Assembly: GCA_961205875.1 (NCBI GenBank)
Contig: OY540820.1
Coordinates: forward strand, 12,338,001 to 12,402,000
Source: Sialis fuliginosa
Taxonomy: Eukaryota; Arthropoda; Insecta; Megaloptera; Sialidae
Reading direction: 5' to 3'
DNA: 64,000 nt
Below, one piece after another: positions 51,454 through 64,000 of the stretch (position 1 is the stretch's first letter; every line of letters starts with the position of its first letter). Below the pieces are notes generated by a model. The model did no database searches. It was not told the DNA's origin and saw only the letters and a program-made list of their open reading frames with translations. The translations under genes and the position numbers were made by a program.

Positions 51454-54369
51454 GATGAAAATTACGTAGTACTCTATACTGATAATCAAAAATAATCACG
51501 TGTCACTAAATAACAATAATAGTTCTAATCGTACCAATCATTCTAATTAATAAAAAGTACATTACAATGTCCATTTTCAGTTGACATTTGTTTTAGAGGT
51601 TAGAAATATTTGCTGGAAATGACGTCGATGCAATTGTGATGCAACTGTTCATCCGTCACAGCAATACGTATAAAATAGTATTAGGGAACCGTCAGAGACG
51701 TACTAACAAAAAAATTTTACTTCTCGCAATATCGAAAATACGAGAAGCTTTGTGATCGTTTTAAAATGAGACAAAAAAATTGTTCTCCAATTTCAAAATT
51801 TTAAATTGATCTTTCCGTTTCAGGTCAAGACAAACACTTTTCCCACTTTTCGTTCCGTGGCTGTCTGTCTGTGGCTTTATATGTGTGTGTCTGTCCTCTG
51901 CAGTAGGATATTACTATAATCATATATTAAACATACGTATGTTTAATATATGCTATAATATAGGTCTACAATGTGGTAAAATATTCCCTTACAAAGATTT
52001 ATCTCAATTTGCTTTTAAAAATCATCAAAATTAAAAATACGAAAAAATAATCAGGTGCGTCTTAAGAAAAATTTAGAACAAATATTTTTTAGTAAATTGT
52101 ATAAAAATTAAATTGTAACCAATGTTAGGTAATTTATATCATTGTATTCAGATTTATAAAAGAAAAAATAATAATTTTTGAAAAAAATTGAGGGGTGTTC
52201 ACTATACCTTCCAAATAAAAATTGTAGGGGGTACCACATTTATGCTAATTTATAGATCTTGTAATATCAAACAAATTTTGTATACACAAGTCACTGTTCC
52301 AAGCGGTTTACGAGCTATTTACAAATTAAAAATTTTACCCTCATTTTCAAGGATCGATTTCACCCCCTAAACTTTCAAATGGGCATGTATAAAAAAATAA
52401 GTGTCCTTAATTTTTACCTAATTAACATTTTTACCAAGTACCATTAAAATCCGAAAATGACACCTGGGGTTCTTTCCTTCTCAAGCAAATTCTTTGTAAT
52501 ACCGGGCACAAGTTATGTTGACGTATTTTTTGCTGTAGTAAAAAATATTCATTATTACTAAAAACAATATGATAAAAATATTAATAGCCTTTATTAAATT
52601 TTATATACAGATTTGTACATATTTATATTTAAAAAATATCACCATTACTAGTAAATAGGTTTCTAACAACAATTAAAGGAAAATTTTTAAAAATACATCC
52701 ACATTTCATGTACTTAAAATATAATACAGCATCCATAATGATAGATCCTTTACATCACTCTTTTGGAAACCCTTGATGATTTTTTTAATGAAATTTTAAT
52801 TAATTTGGTTTGTATAAATATCTTAATACCTATAGGTATACATATTTGTATTTAAACTTAAAAATAATAAATAAATATATAAAATAATGATTTCATATAT
52901 TGCTGCCTGCAAAATTATTAATTCAAAGTAGAACCAAATTAAAAATATTAAAAGCAGCATGAATATACAATTAAATATTTTTCAAGGAATTTGATGAATT
53001 TTACTTAAAATAGAACATCAAATACAATCAATACATTTTAATAATATTGAAATATTAAAAAAAATGAATATACTTTATATGTATACAGACTGTCCTAACT
53101 TCAAAGGATCACGCAATGAATATTTTTTGTGGTGTGTAGCAGGGTCAACCATTTTTTTTAATTGCATTTTATCACTTTTTACATATTGTTGGATACAATT
53201 GCTGAATACAACTCTCCTCATATAATTTAAATTGAGCTATTCAATCATATATGTATTTTATTTCCAATTCACAATTTTATATTTTTATAAAACATTATTG
53301 ATAATTTTTTTAACGTAGACATTCACGGTTGTTTTATTGTATAAACCTTTTATTATTATTATTATTATTTATTATTATATATTATTAGTTTTATTCCGCA
53401 TTGCACTTTAATGTCACTTGATGTTTCAACCAACATCTCGTGGTCTTCTTTAGAAGTGAAGTGTTGAGTCCGGAACGTGTAGCTGCTTAAATAAGCGTTG
53501 ACGTTTGCTAGATATTTATATAGAATTTATTAGTATATAGAATGAGTTTATATTATTGATTATTATAGTTACGTTGCTAGGTATCATTTAACGCTACAAC
53601 TTTCTAGGTTAAGGTCCTTTGAAGTTGGAATTTAATTAATTAAATATAAATTATTCTTAACTAACATTTTAACCAATGTATATTTTACTGGCAAAGCTCG
53701 CAGGATGTGCAGGGTTGACACTGCCCTGGTAATGTCAGCATTCTACATCGTTGATGGACAAAGTAGTGATGTGCAATGGTGATATTGCCCGGGCAGTGTC
53801 AACTCTCCACACCTTGCGAGTTTTGCCCGTAACATATACAAATATAGTAACAAAAATAAAAATATACATCAAATTGTATTTATATTAACATTATTTGAAT
53901 AACAAATTATATTTACAGCTGTACTGGAAATTGCATAAAAAAAGACAAAAACTTACATAGTAGACTCTATTCAGTCTTTAATTTTTTTTAGATACTATAT
54001 ATAACAAAAATGATTTCATTAACGTAAAAATTATATTCTAATACTAAAGAAAAAAACTATTATAATTATTATCGCAATCTATAAATATAATACAAAGAGT
54101 CTGGTGGGCCGCTGTTACAAAGAGGCTGATTACTTAAAACTATAGGATGTTGACATGGTTCTTAATTGTCATTATAAAAACTAAAAGGAAGACTAACGTA
54201 CACTTTAAAACCAATAATCATGTTCAAATAACCGTGACACTGATGTTAATGTTGGTACAATATCCTCTAAATTTTCAAACAAGTTTTCATTTTCGCACTC
54301 ACTTGGCAAATCACTTAATTCCATATGATCTGTAATTAATGAAGACACATCGACAGTACTTTGGTGTTG
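51454..54369. other. Spacer upstream of TLCD3 and 3' of the zinc-finger gene
   Basis: TLCD3 promoter side at 51,454-51,700, then AT-rich sequence with T-rich and pyrimidine-rich patches (51,830-51,900) and a (TTA)n run near 53,350-53,370. A foldback element lies at 53,679-53,837. No exon seen. Confidence 0.45.
53679..53837. repeat. Small foldback element
   Basis: TACTGGCAAAGCTCGCAGG at the left pairs with CCTTGCGAGTTTTGCCCGTA at the right, and GTTGACACTGCCC with GGGCAGTGTCAAC. The centre is about 50 bp. Confidence 0.8.
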
Positions 54370-57300
54370 TCAGATATTACCACCCAACTGTTTTTTTAAA
54401 TCCTTTAATACTAATTTAGGAAATATATTAGTTAGTTTATTTAATGTCGGTATATTTACTTTCATTTCTATACCCCCAAAGTACATTGTTGATGTTATAT
54501 TACTAGTATCGATACTTGGTTTTTGTCCATAATAAGAGAATCCTTCGGACGGTGCTGGGTGAGCTTTAGGTAAGGAACATGTTGGTTTTTCAGCTACCTG
54601 CGGTTTAATTGGATGGAAAGATGTATTTGTTTGCGTTGTTGATTTTCTTGCAAAATTTTTGAATGCCGTATAAGGGTTTTCAGGCGGTAACAAACAATTT
54701 TCAAAATCATCATAGAATGGTTCTGATACAGTGAACATACTTTCATATTTGCCCTGATTTGGTTTAGTTTTGTTCAATTCTATTAACAAGTCTGTGTATT
54801 TAACTTTAGTCCCATCTTTGAGAATACACAATATTTTTGTCTTGAGATAATTTATAGCTTGTAGTGATGTAAACCCTACTTTGTAAATTGGTTTTTTTTG
54901 ATGATGAGCTTTCTGGCAATGATGACTAATTTGATTAGTAAACATAAATGTTAAAGAACATTCTGTACACTTTAAAGGTTTTGAATGAGATCGAACATGT
55001 GTTAAGACTACGGAATATTTTTCAGACCTGAAGTAACATCCAGAACAAATATATTGATCTATTTTAGTTATAATGTCATTTACAACATCCTCCAGTTCGT
55101 TATTTAATATTGTAAAATGTACTGTTGAATTATGAAGATTGAAATGCCTCTTATCAGTAAAAATTTCAGGACACCAATCACACAAATAAGTTTCAAATGT
55201 TTGTGATGGTTTTGTAGTTTTTTTCTGTTTTTTTATTTGTTCTTGGTGGTACTCAATATCTATTTCAACTTTGTAAACTTCATTGAAATTTATCTTAGGA
55301 TGTAATGTTTCTACATGAGACCTGATGATATTAACGGAATAAGCATGAAAATCACATTCGTAACAATGTATTTTCATATTCGGTTTAACAGTATATGGAA
55401 TCATATGAATCTGAAAACAAATTTTAATTAATTTGCATTCAAGAGAGAAATATAATTAATTTTGAATTAGATCTTTGGGGTGTTAAGCAGCAGATGTAAG
55501 TGTAAGTCTAAACTCTTACAATTTTTATGGTTAAAGGATTTGTATTTGATTAGTGAGTAGTTTTTAAGATATCTAAAAAAAAAAAATTCTAATTTTTGTT
55601 TACAATAATGCTCATCATTAGCTCAGCACAAAAGCTATAACTGGAGCACTTATTTAACTATCGATTTTGGTGAATTTTATCTATTCAAATTTTCTTCTAT
55701 TTAAAAATATAATTTGATTGGCTTAATAGCTGCTCTGATTTATTGGTACAGATACAATTAAAAACTAGAATAACAAATTGACTTACCTTTAATGGCAGAC
55801 CATGATGTCTAGCACTGTGGTGCTTGCGTGCTGTCTTTTTAGTGCCTCGATACCCACATAAATCACAGATTAACCGTCCCCGTGAATCATCACTGTTTAC
55901 TTGATATGCAAATGGCTTTTTTAATGGATTACTTGCAATTCTATGCATTTTAAACCAATGATTATACATGCCTACTAAAGTTGAATCTTCTCTTATGCAA
56001 TATTTACACCTAGAATGAAACAACACACATATACAGGGTGTCAAAAATGTTCTGGGATGGTAGAATATTCCGAATGGTATATACAGCATCGAAAAACAAA
56101 AAAATACTAATAAATATAAATATAAGTTATGATAAATAATACTATTTGTACAGTAATAAAAAAAATATTCAAAAGGACTCTTCTGAAAGTAATAAAATGA
56201 AAATTATCAATATAAGGTTGCCTCAAAGACTTTTCAAGTTGCAGTCAATTGACAATAATGCTTTAGGGTCGATATATATGGTAAATTTTTTATCATAAAA
56301 CTCTATCTTCAATAGTTTGGACATAAAACATAGTGGACAGATGGTCTGGAACACCTGGTATAACTATTTGTTAGTATAATTATTTAGAAAACATACCGTA
56401 TAATTAGTCCAGCTTCATCTTCGTCCTCTTTCTGAATTGTAGCATCACCACTCTTTCTGCGTTTCTTCTGTGGCGTTTCACTTTTTGTTGCTGACGTTTT
56501 ACGCTTAAGCGGCATTGGAACATGAAGTATCTGCACATCTGCCAAATCACACACTTGTTCAACAATTGGCTGTTGCTTCCCATGCATGTACTGGTTATGT
56601 CTCACCACTTCATCGCTAACGCAGCCCGTAAATGCACAACGTCCGCATCTACAGTGAAATAAGTAAAATAATGAAACAATATTCATGGTTTAAAAATGCA
56701 CTATAATCGACAAAAAATCATAAAAATGTTTAGAATGACTTAAGATCTCTATTTAAATACTCAATTTGGTAATTAGGTACTCTGTGGCATTTAGAGTTTC
56801 CACTTTGCAAATTTATATCTTGGAGAAGACTTAAAATATAATTTTTTTAATAAATAACAGATTTAGTAAATATCATTGACAGAAAAGCTGTTATTTTAGT
56901 AAAAATATTAAACTTTTCACGTAAAAATGGACGTCATATCAGATAGAATTTTTGATTACGGCATACCAGTTCATACCACAATAATGTAGGTGTTCTAAAG
57001 AATACAATAACAGTTATTCTGGAACATTTAATTCAGTGGAAGTCATAATGCCACAGGGTCCGTCGATACCTTAAGATCAATTTATACATTAAAATTTTTA
57101 AGAGCAACTTATTTAATTTTTTAGTTTTGTATTATTATTTTTGTTATTTTTAATTAAATACACATACTTGAAAGGAATAATATTATAATGTTTTCTTTTA
57201 TGATTAACCATCATGACTCGATGCTGTGCAGTAAATTCACAATGTGGGCAAGAGTGTATTTTTTTAATCGGTTTTATTTTTTCAACATTTAATTCTTTTA

Positions 57301-60300
57301 CTTCAGATGTTGATGGTTCATTAATTTCAATTTCAGGTATTTCACCAGTTATAGATGCAATAGCTTTTGCTTCTTCAAGTACATTAGATACATTCGGCAC
57401 ATCAAATCTGAAATAATTTCTTTAAGTATTTTTGTCATTTCATTACAAGATTATATTTTACATACCTCAGTTGTTTTGCTACAGGTTTAGTTTCAAGTAT
57501 TGATGCTTCGTATAATTCGTTAATATCTGTCAATGATGTAATAGATTTATCTGAATGTTCTACTAGTACTCTTTGTTCATTTATAATTTCAATAACTTTT
57601 TGTTCTAATTTTTTGTCAGGCGTAACTGCTACAATTATTTGAGTAGGGGATTTGTTGTGAATATTTTCTACATGTTTTTTTAATAAATTGTAACTATGTG
57701 ACATAATCTTACACTGCGTGCACACAAACCTATAACAAAATTGATATAAATATTTTCATAATAATAATAAAAAATTAACAGTACTTATATTGATTCCACT
57801 TACCTATCACACTTTAATTCCTTAAATAAATGATCTGCGAAATCTTTATCAGATCGACTTTTAAACTTTTCACAATACGGACATGAATACATATCTTTTA
57901 CTTTCGGTGATTGTTTTTCTGATTTCTGTTCAAGTGTTTCAATATCAACAATCTCATCTGTTTCTGCCATATCTATTAAAGAAATTGCAGATCTTCGTGG
58001 TCTTTTTACTCTTTCTAACACACTTTTATCTTCATCTGTTTCAGACAACTTTCTTACCTATGAGAAAAATAAAAATTAAACATTTATACATGGTTTTCTA
58101 ATCACTATTTAGATTTTTTTTTTGTTTAGCATAATTTAAACAACCATACCAGTTTTTCTCCACTATCACTTTTGTTTTTCTTCGGTGATGTTTTCATGTC
58201 TTCAAATAAAATCCCTCGAATATGTCTAACTCTTGGCATATCTCGCCTCCAAATCGGTGTCGTATCAAAATTATCCACATCAGTCTCAGCTTGAATTTCT
58301 TCTTTATAATACACAGAAATCATATCAACTTTCTGACCAGGATGTTTTGATTCAAAATGTCCTTCAAAATTTTTATCATATGCACATTTAAATTGACACA
58401 AACTGCATTTATACTGTGACTTGATTCCGTGGTTAATACTAGCATGTTCTATGATATCATTTTTTGTTAGTGTTCTAAATTTACACAACCCACATCGCCA
58501 AGGTTTCATTTCTTTCAGTTCAGTTTCAACAACAGATTCATCTGTTTTTGGTTCATTTGTTTCGGTTATTTCCCGTATAACTTGTACAAACAGAGAATTA
58601 TCCGCATGCTTGTTAGATAGATGCCGTTCAACTACATGTCTTTGGTAATGGTGATATTGACAATGAACACATTTGTACAGACGTTGATCATGCATTTTTA
58701 AATGTGAACATATTTTTTCAATTGATGGTGGACCTTGTGGTTCATGTAATGCTTCTAAACAATGCGGACATCTAAACAAATAAAATTTATTATATTGTGT
58801 GTCCAACTTTATAGTTTTAATTTAAATAGTATACTTACTTGTAAGATAATTCACTTGAATGCAATGCTTTAAAATGATAACAGAATAATGTCTCATTGAT
58901 GGTTAAATATCTGCAACCTTCTGCACCACAAACATACCGCTCACGTTCAGGTACAAACACTGGTATTTTGCTATTATCTTCAACAAGTTTGTCTTTTCCA
59001 GATTTATCTTCGCTACTTATTTTAACTCCCATGCGACCGGTTTCAGACGCCATTGAGCTTAACGAAAGGTTAGTCATTTTATCAAACATTTTTTCATTTT
59101 TATCTAGACATGGTACTGGATTAACTGGTGCAGACTCTGGTACTGATACAGAATTAGAATGTGCCTGCAAGTGTCTTATCATATTTGTGCGTACTTTTGT
59201 TGAATATAAACACTGAGCACATTTTATATCTTGTTGGAATATCGGTTGCAATGGTAACAAAAATACTTCCGAGGAGTCAAATACTGTTTTTAATTCAGTA
59301 TTTGATTCTGAAGATCTGTTTGAGTCCTTATAAGAATTCTTACGTTTTGGCTGTGGTACATTTTTACCTGTAAATTACAATTGTATAAGCACACATAATC
59401 ATTTGTATAAATGGTGAAACTTTAGAACATGGTGTACATGATGGTTTATACTGTGACTGATAATATATTGCATATAATAGATTGTTTATACAAATTGTTT
59501 ATTAACAATATACAGGATTATTTAAAATGAGTAAAAAAATTTTACAGTTGATCGAGGATGTTTTTAAATGAAAAGCTTTATATGAACATGTATCCTGAAA
59601 TTATTCATAAAGAAGCTACAGCCCCTCAAAGATCATGTTAGTAATGTACGTGTACCAGTAATACAACTGGCTATAGGTCTATGAGGACACGTATTAGGAG
59701 GTATATTTACATAAACTTAATTCTTTTCAATCAAAGAGAAGAATATAAACTTATTTAATGCAATTTGAAACATCAGTATTAAGTAAAATTTTACAGTCCT
59801 TTCTTTTAATCTCCTAAACAACCAACCAAACTATGATACCTCATGTACACCTTGTTCTCAAGTTTCACAGAGTATAAACAGTTCTCACCTTGAGGACAAA
59901 CAACAAAAAGATCGATTTCTTGATTAGATTTCAGTGGATTCAATGGAATTATTTTAATTGCATTGATTTTATGTTTCATTTTCAGATGTTTTGTGACATG
60001 ACTGTGAATAGGAGCACGATAAAGACATAATGAACAGCCGTACCGAAAAGTTCCATGAGTTTTGATATGATCTATCAAAGAATACACAAACTTCACTTGT
60101 TTCCGACAATGGAAACAATGGAAAGTCAAAGCATCACAGATTAATAAGTGATCTTTAAACGCAGACAAATAATCAGCTTTATAATCACAACCTTCTTTTC
60201 CGCAACGGTACAGGTCACTGCCGGTCAAACCTGTATGTTTTATATCATCTAATGATGTAACATCATTGTTACATTTTTCAGCCTCGCCATCCAAATTATG

Positions 60301-62549
60301 TTTTTCTTGATTTGCATGAATAACAATAACGTTTTCAGTTGTACTATTGCTAGTACTTTCAGCATTTATTTCAAAACTTTCAAGTACAGGCGTTTCATCA
60401 TTATCAATCACAATAGGATTTTGTTCATCTATGCTTAAAGGGTCAATTGCATTTTCAATCTCTGTATTTGTTTCAGCATTTCTGTGCCTTAGTAATACTA
60501 GAGGTTCATCCGAACCAAGAGAATCATTTAGATTATTTAACGAAGTTCCTTCATTACCATTAGAGTTTTCTTCAATAACAACATCTTCATCTGATAAATC
60601 TATAATTTCTACTGGTGGAGGTGTATTTGAATTTTCGGCAGAATCTTTATCTTCTTGATCATCCTCTACATTTTCTGCAGTTTCTTTTATAATATATTTG
60701 TTTAAATTTTTCATAGTAACATCTAAGTCAAGTGTCACCATTAAACGGATATGCTCTAATTTATTTAATATCATCTATAAAAAATACAAATTTGTTAAAA
60801 ATCTGTTAATTTTCTTTAAAAGGATTTATGAGGGTTCATTAATTGAAAAATGTCTCAACATATTTATATTAGCTTCCAAAGGCATGCAATTTGCAATATC
60901 TTAATCCGATACATAACGTTAATCAAAAGAAAAACACGTTAGGTAATTTATTAATAGAATTTTTAAATGATAAATAATTGAGACATAATTATAATGAATA
61001 TAAAAAAATATCTATATAAACTGATACATATTGAAATATGGTCAATTTATTCTTATCTGAATATTTAATTGTTATATTGTATATTGTATACACATTTCTT
61101 CAGTATTTATAGTCTAAACATATTGTATACAATAATATTGCATAATTTACAATAGTATTTATATGGTTCATATTACATACATATATACTAACCTTTGTTT
61201 TACATATGGACGTGTTAATATATCTAACAAGAACTTTGGGTGGTCGGTTTGGATGTGTAGTAAACATGTGATTGCGAAGTAATTTTTCTTGAAAACTACC
61301 ATACAAACAGTAAAGACACTGGAACTTGTTGATTTTATGTTTTGAATAATGCTTTATTAATGTATCAGCATCAGCGTGTATAGACAAACATTTGTGACAT
61401 TTTATTGGTTCATCTGTATGAGTACTTAAATGTGATTTAAATTGCTCCGGAATGTAAAAGCATTTATTATCTATAAAATAAATTTTATAATCAATGTTAA
61501 AAACATTCATACACTCAGAATTGTGTGTGCTTGTACTTTTATTTTAAGTTCATGCAATTATAATTACTTTATAATGTACTTAAGTAAAAGTGGATAAGGT
61601 AAAGGCACCAGTTATGGCCGCTATAAGAGCAAGTTTTCGTTTTTTTGGATTAAAGGGCTTGTTCATGTTACTAATAAAACAAGTAACTTTTTATTTAATC
61701 AATTTAATTACCAAAGTACACAAATATAGTTTTTTTTTTAATTATAGCCTTTTACTTTGTTTATGTTTTTTCTCCAGTAATGGCAAAGATAAAACCAGTA
61801 ATGAGCACGCAGTGATGGACACTTACTAATGATTACATAATGATGAATTTAAATAGAACTTGAGCAATAGCATACTTTTTTATCAATCTTATTCGGGGCC
61901 TTTTTTCAGAGAAAAAATGTTCAATCCCTAAATTTTGTTATTAAGCACATATATTTATTAAATTACTTACGAAATTCACAATAATACGGTAGACAAATAT
62001 CTTGATACTTTATTTGATCATCAAGTTTCTGTTTAATGGAATACAATTTAGGCACTCGTTTGTGTATTTTTAAGCAATGTTGTTGTACAAATATTCCAGA
62101 ACCCGCTCGAAAGAAGCAATAACCACATTGATAACGACATCTTCCATGTTTTTCTGTTATATGCGATATTAATATTTCAGTATCTGTATAGTTCTATTGA
62201 AAAATAGGAAAATGTTAGTATCAAAATTTTAAAAACAGTGCATATATAAATATATATAATATATAAATAATATATAAATAAAATGTTTACATACTTTCCC
62301 TAAACAATATGGACAGGTCAAATAATCAGTTTCATTAATATGTGTAGTATTGAGATGACATAAAAATATCTTGTCGTTATCTGTTGCAAATGAACATTTG
62401 CTTGACATACACTTGTACAGCTTAACTAATTTTTTCGGCATTAAGAGTGCTTGTAATTTTAATGGTGATTTCAAACATAATGCATGATCATAAATTAATT
62501 GTTGCGAATGTTTCTTTGGAGATGATGCTGAAGACAAAGTAGTATTGGC
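54370..62549 (-). CDS. Large multi-C2H2 zinc-finger protein, 12 exons, 5' end not seen
   Basis: Probable nuclear DNA- or protein-binding factor; I do not recognise an orthologue. Exons in transcript order: 62549-62295, 62193-61971, 61470-61193, 60774-59889, 59367-58839, 58771-58150, 58057-57804, 57729-57466, 57407-57168, 56648-56397, 56009-55787, 55410-54370; 5067 nt, at least 1688 aa plus stop, all phases consistent. The first visible exon opens with an acceptor and has no ATG, so at least one upstream exon is missing. About twenty C2H2-like fingers are spread over the whole length, many with imperfect spacing and long linkers (for example YKCVHCQYHHYQRHVVERH, WRCGLCKFRTLTKNDIIEH, IKCAQCLYSTKVRTNMIRH, LICDLCGYRGTKKTARKHH); several are split across exon joins that restore them. 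The 59,889-60,774 exon has an acidic region with VEIIDLSDEDVVIEE, a SUMO-interacting-motif pattern. A basic KKRRKS stretch near 56,460 may be a nuclear signal. Ends GGNI. Confidence 0.87.
61596..61808 (+). repeat. Dispersed repeat, copy 3, in a zinc-finger gene intron
   Basis: Third copy of the family at 7392 and 9797: GGCACCAGTTATGGCCGCTA at the left, CCAGTAATGAGCAC at the right. It lies in the 500-bp intron between 61,470 and 61,971. Confidence 0.8.
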
Positions 62550-63766
62550 CTATAAAAAAAATATTAGGGTTATACTTATTATTTAATTTTTTTTTATGTT
62601 TTTGGGATGTCCAGTTTTTAAAAACAATATATTCTAAATTCCCCAACCAAAATTTTTCTAATCATTCAACTTTAAATATTTACAACTAGGGACTATGGTA
62701 CTTTACGCCCCAACCCCAAATCGCCATATTTAATACTCGTATGTATATTGTATATATTATATTATATCCCTACCATTATTTTTAATGTTTTATGAAAAGA
62801 ACAAAATACCATTGTGAACATAAGTTTTACTGCACAAAATATAAAATAATTTTCCTAGTTCTATCAGGTTAAAATAAACATTTTTTTTTGCACTTTTCCT
62901 CTAAAGTTGGCGGTTTCTGAGTAAAAAGTTCATAAAAATCTAAAATCTCTATTTTTTTGTAAACGTCTTAGAAAAAATAAGCCATACCAAAAATTACTGA
63001 AAACAAAAGTTACTTGCTTTTTTCCATAAAATAAGATACTATAATAAAAAAATATAGGTTTCCATTTGAAAAAAAAAATGTTTTAATTTGACCTTGAATA
63101 CGTCCACCAAATCAAAAGTAACGCCATTTTGGTTCCCCTTCAAAACCAAACAACTTTTATTTAATTTTTTTTCCTAAATTGCTTCGTTTCAGAAATATTA
63201 AGAGAGTAAGAATGTGAATAATGGTTTTCAAAAATAAATAACACTTAGTCCGCCACTGGGTTGGCGAGCATGTGTGCGAATGTCTACTTTATTTATGAGT
63301 ACGTTTACACAGCGCCGTTATTCCGGTTAAACTTTAACCAATTTAATAAAGCCGGGTGTAAAAGTTCGTGTAGATAGCGCTTTATAATCGACATACCTAA
63401 TCGGGTTAACTTATGTTATTCCTCTTGCTCTACAGGAATAGCATAAATAAACCGGAATAGATCAGGTATAAAAATGCGTGTAAACTGCATGGACATAGAG
63501 TACGTTTACACAGCGCTTACTATAACCGATGTAATAAAACCGTTTCAAGTGGTGGTGTTTACACATACGATAATAAGTGACGTCAGCTGGAATTATAATT
63601 CCGATTTGAAATTCGCTATAAGTTCTATGGTGTACCAACAAGAAATTTAAAAAATATTTCGTCTCTTTTATGTCCCACGAATCACATTTCTTTTGTTTTC
63701 CATCTCTTCGTCTCAGGTGTTTTAATTAACCATATTTTAACTGACGACGCTTTTTCAAATGAGTCA
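62550..63766. other. AT-rich region upstream of the last visible zinc-finger exon
   Basis: An intron or promoter of the zinc-finger gene. I cannot find its first coding exon. Contains a TTTACACAGCG-type repeat at 63,297-63,493. Confidence 0.4.
63297..63493. repeat. Repeat with GAGTACGTTTACACAGCG start, followed by a second partial copy
   Basis: GAGTACGTTTACACAGCG occurs at 63,298 and again at about 63,499. The stretch between ends with GCGTGTAAACTGC, the inverse of the start, as in a short MITE. The second copy is followed by similar AACCG/ATAAAACCG motifs and TGTTTACACA. Confidence 0.5.
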
Positions 63767-64000
63767 GGCCCCTCTTTCCCACTGGGCACGTGCCCAGGGC
63801 CCCGCGATCGTTAGGGGCCCCCATATCACCAAACGATAACCGATATTTATTACCGAAAAACATATTTATTTCGAAATTAAATTAATTTTTTAAATAAATT
63901 CTTATATATTTATATAGTAACTAAATGAGTCTACGTCTTATTTTCTTGTATTTTAGTCGATATTTGTATGACAAGTTGAAGTTCACTGCATGAAATTTCA
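63767..64000 (-). mobile_element. Inverse copy of the palindrome-bearing element at 8850-9083, cut by the window edge
   Basis: From AGGCCCCTCTTTCCCAC through GGGGCCCCCATATCACCAAA to CTACGTCTTATTTTCTTGTA, the sequence is the reverse complement of 9083 back to about 8850, with few differences. It probably continues to the right into another long palindrome. Confidence 0.85.

Noticed and set aside
53345..53375. TTA repeat as a possible CRISPR-like or tandem array
   Set aside because: Simple trinucleotide microsatellite; there are no spaced repeats anywhere in the window.
59806..59888. Continuation of the zinc-finger exon past 59,889 to a stop
   Set aside because: A good donor (GTGAGA) at 59,888 joins in phase to the acceptor at 59,368; the rest is intron read-through.

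Overview
This is a strongly AT-rich piece of an insect nuclear genome. Its genes are split by GT-AG introns, it carries many short hairpin-type (MITE-like) repeats, and there are no bacterial-style operons. The protein families are animal, and strawberry notch and the MTMR3/4 lipid phosphatase look arthropod-like. A macrophage migration inhibitory factor (MIF) gene is present; among insects MIF is best known from aphids and is missing from many other orders, so I lean weakly towards a hemipteran. The order is not proven from this sequence.

Layout. (1) Positions 53-389, minus strand: the first two coding exons of MIF, running off the left edge. (2) About 390-15,199: no coding sequence recognised. 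It holds two candidate promoters/first exons (near 1,494-1,614 and 2,041-2,245) and a dense set of foldback repeats, including a 747-bp palindrome and a 538-bp Harbinger-type element with TTA target-site duplications. (3) 15,204-22,670, plus: a complete 13-exon myotubularin-related phosphatase (MTMR3/4 type, 1148 aa) with GRAM domain, active-site Cys and C-terminal FYVE finger. (4) 22,671-29,326: AT-rich 3' flank, a GC-richer palindrome, and a broken THAP-domain gene. (5) 29,327-30,810, plus: a complete 5-exon GUCD1 (235 aa). (6) 35,591-45,495, minus: a complete strawberry notch (sno/SBNO) gene, 24 coding exons, 1356 aa, with two microexons and one stop-free 96-nt intron. (7) 49,396-51,453, minus: a 5-exon TLC-domain membrane protein of the TLCD3/FAM57 family (354 aa). 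(8) 54,370-62,549, minus: twelve exons (at least 1688 aa) of a large C2H2 zinc-finger protein whose start codon is not seen. (9) 62,550-64,000: repeats, including an inverted second copy of part of the element at 8.8-9.1 kb.

All exon joins given here keep reading phase, and the totals divide by three for every complete gene. The neighbours do not form an evident pathway; this is an ordinary animal gene neighbourhood. I found no convincing new multi-gene system. The points most worth following are splicing features of sno, a possible truncated MTMR isoform, the unplaced zinc-finger protein, the THAP relic, and repeat families that carry CRE-like and CCAAT-like motifs.
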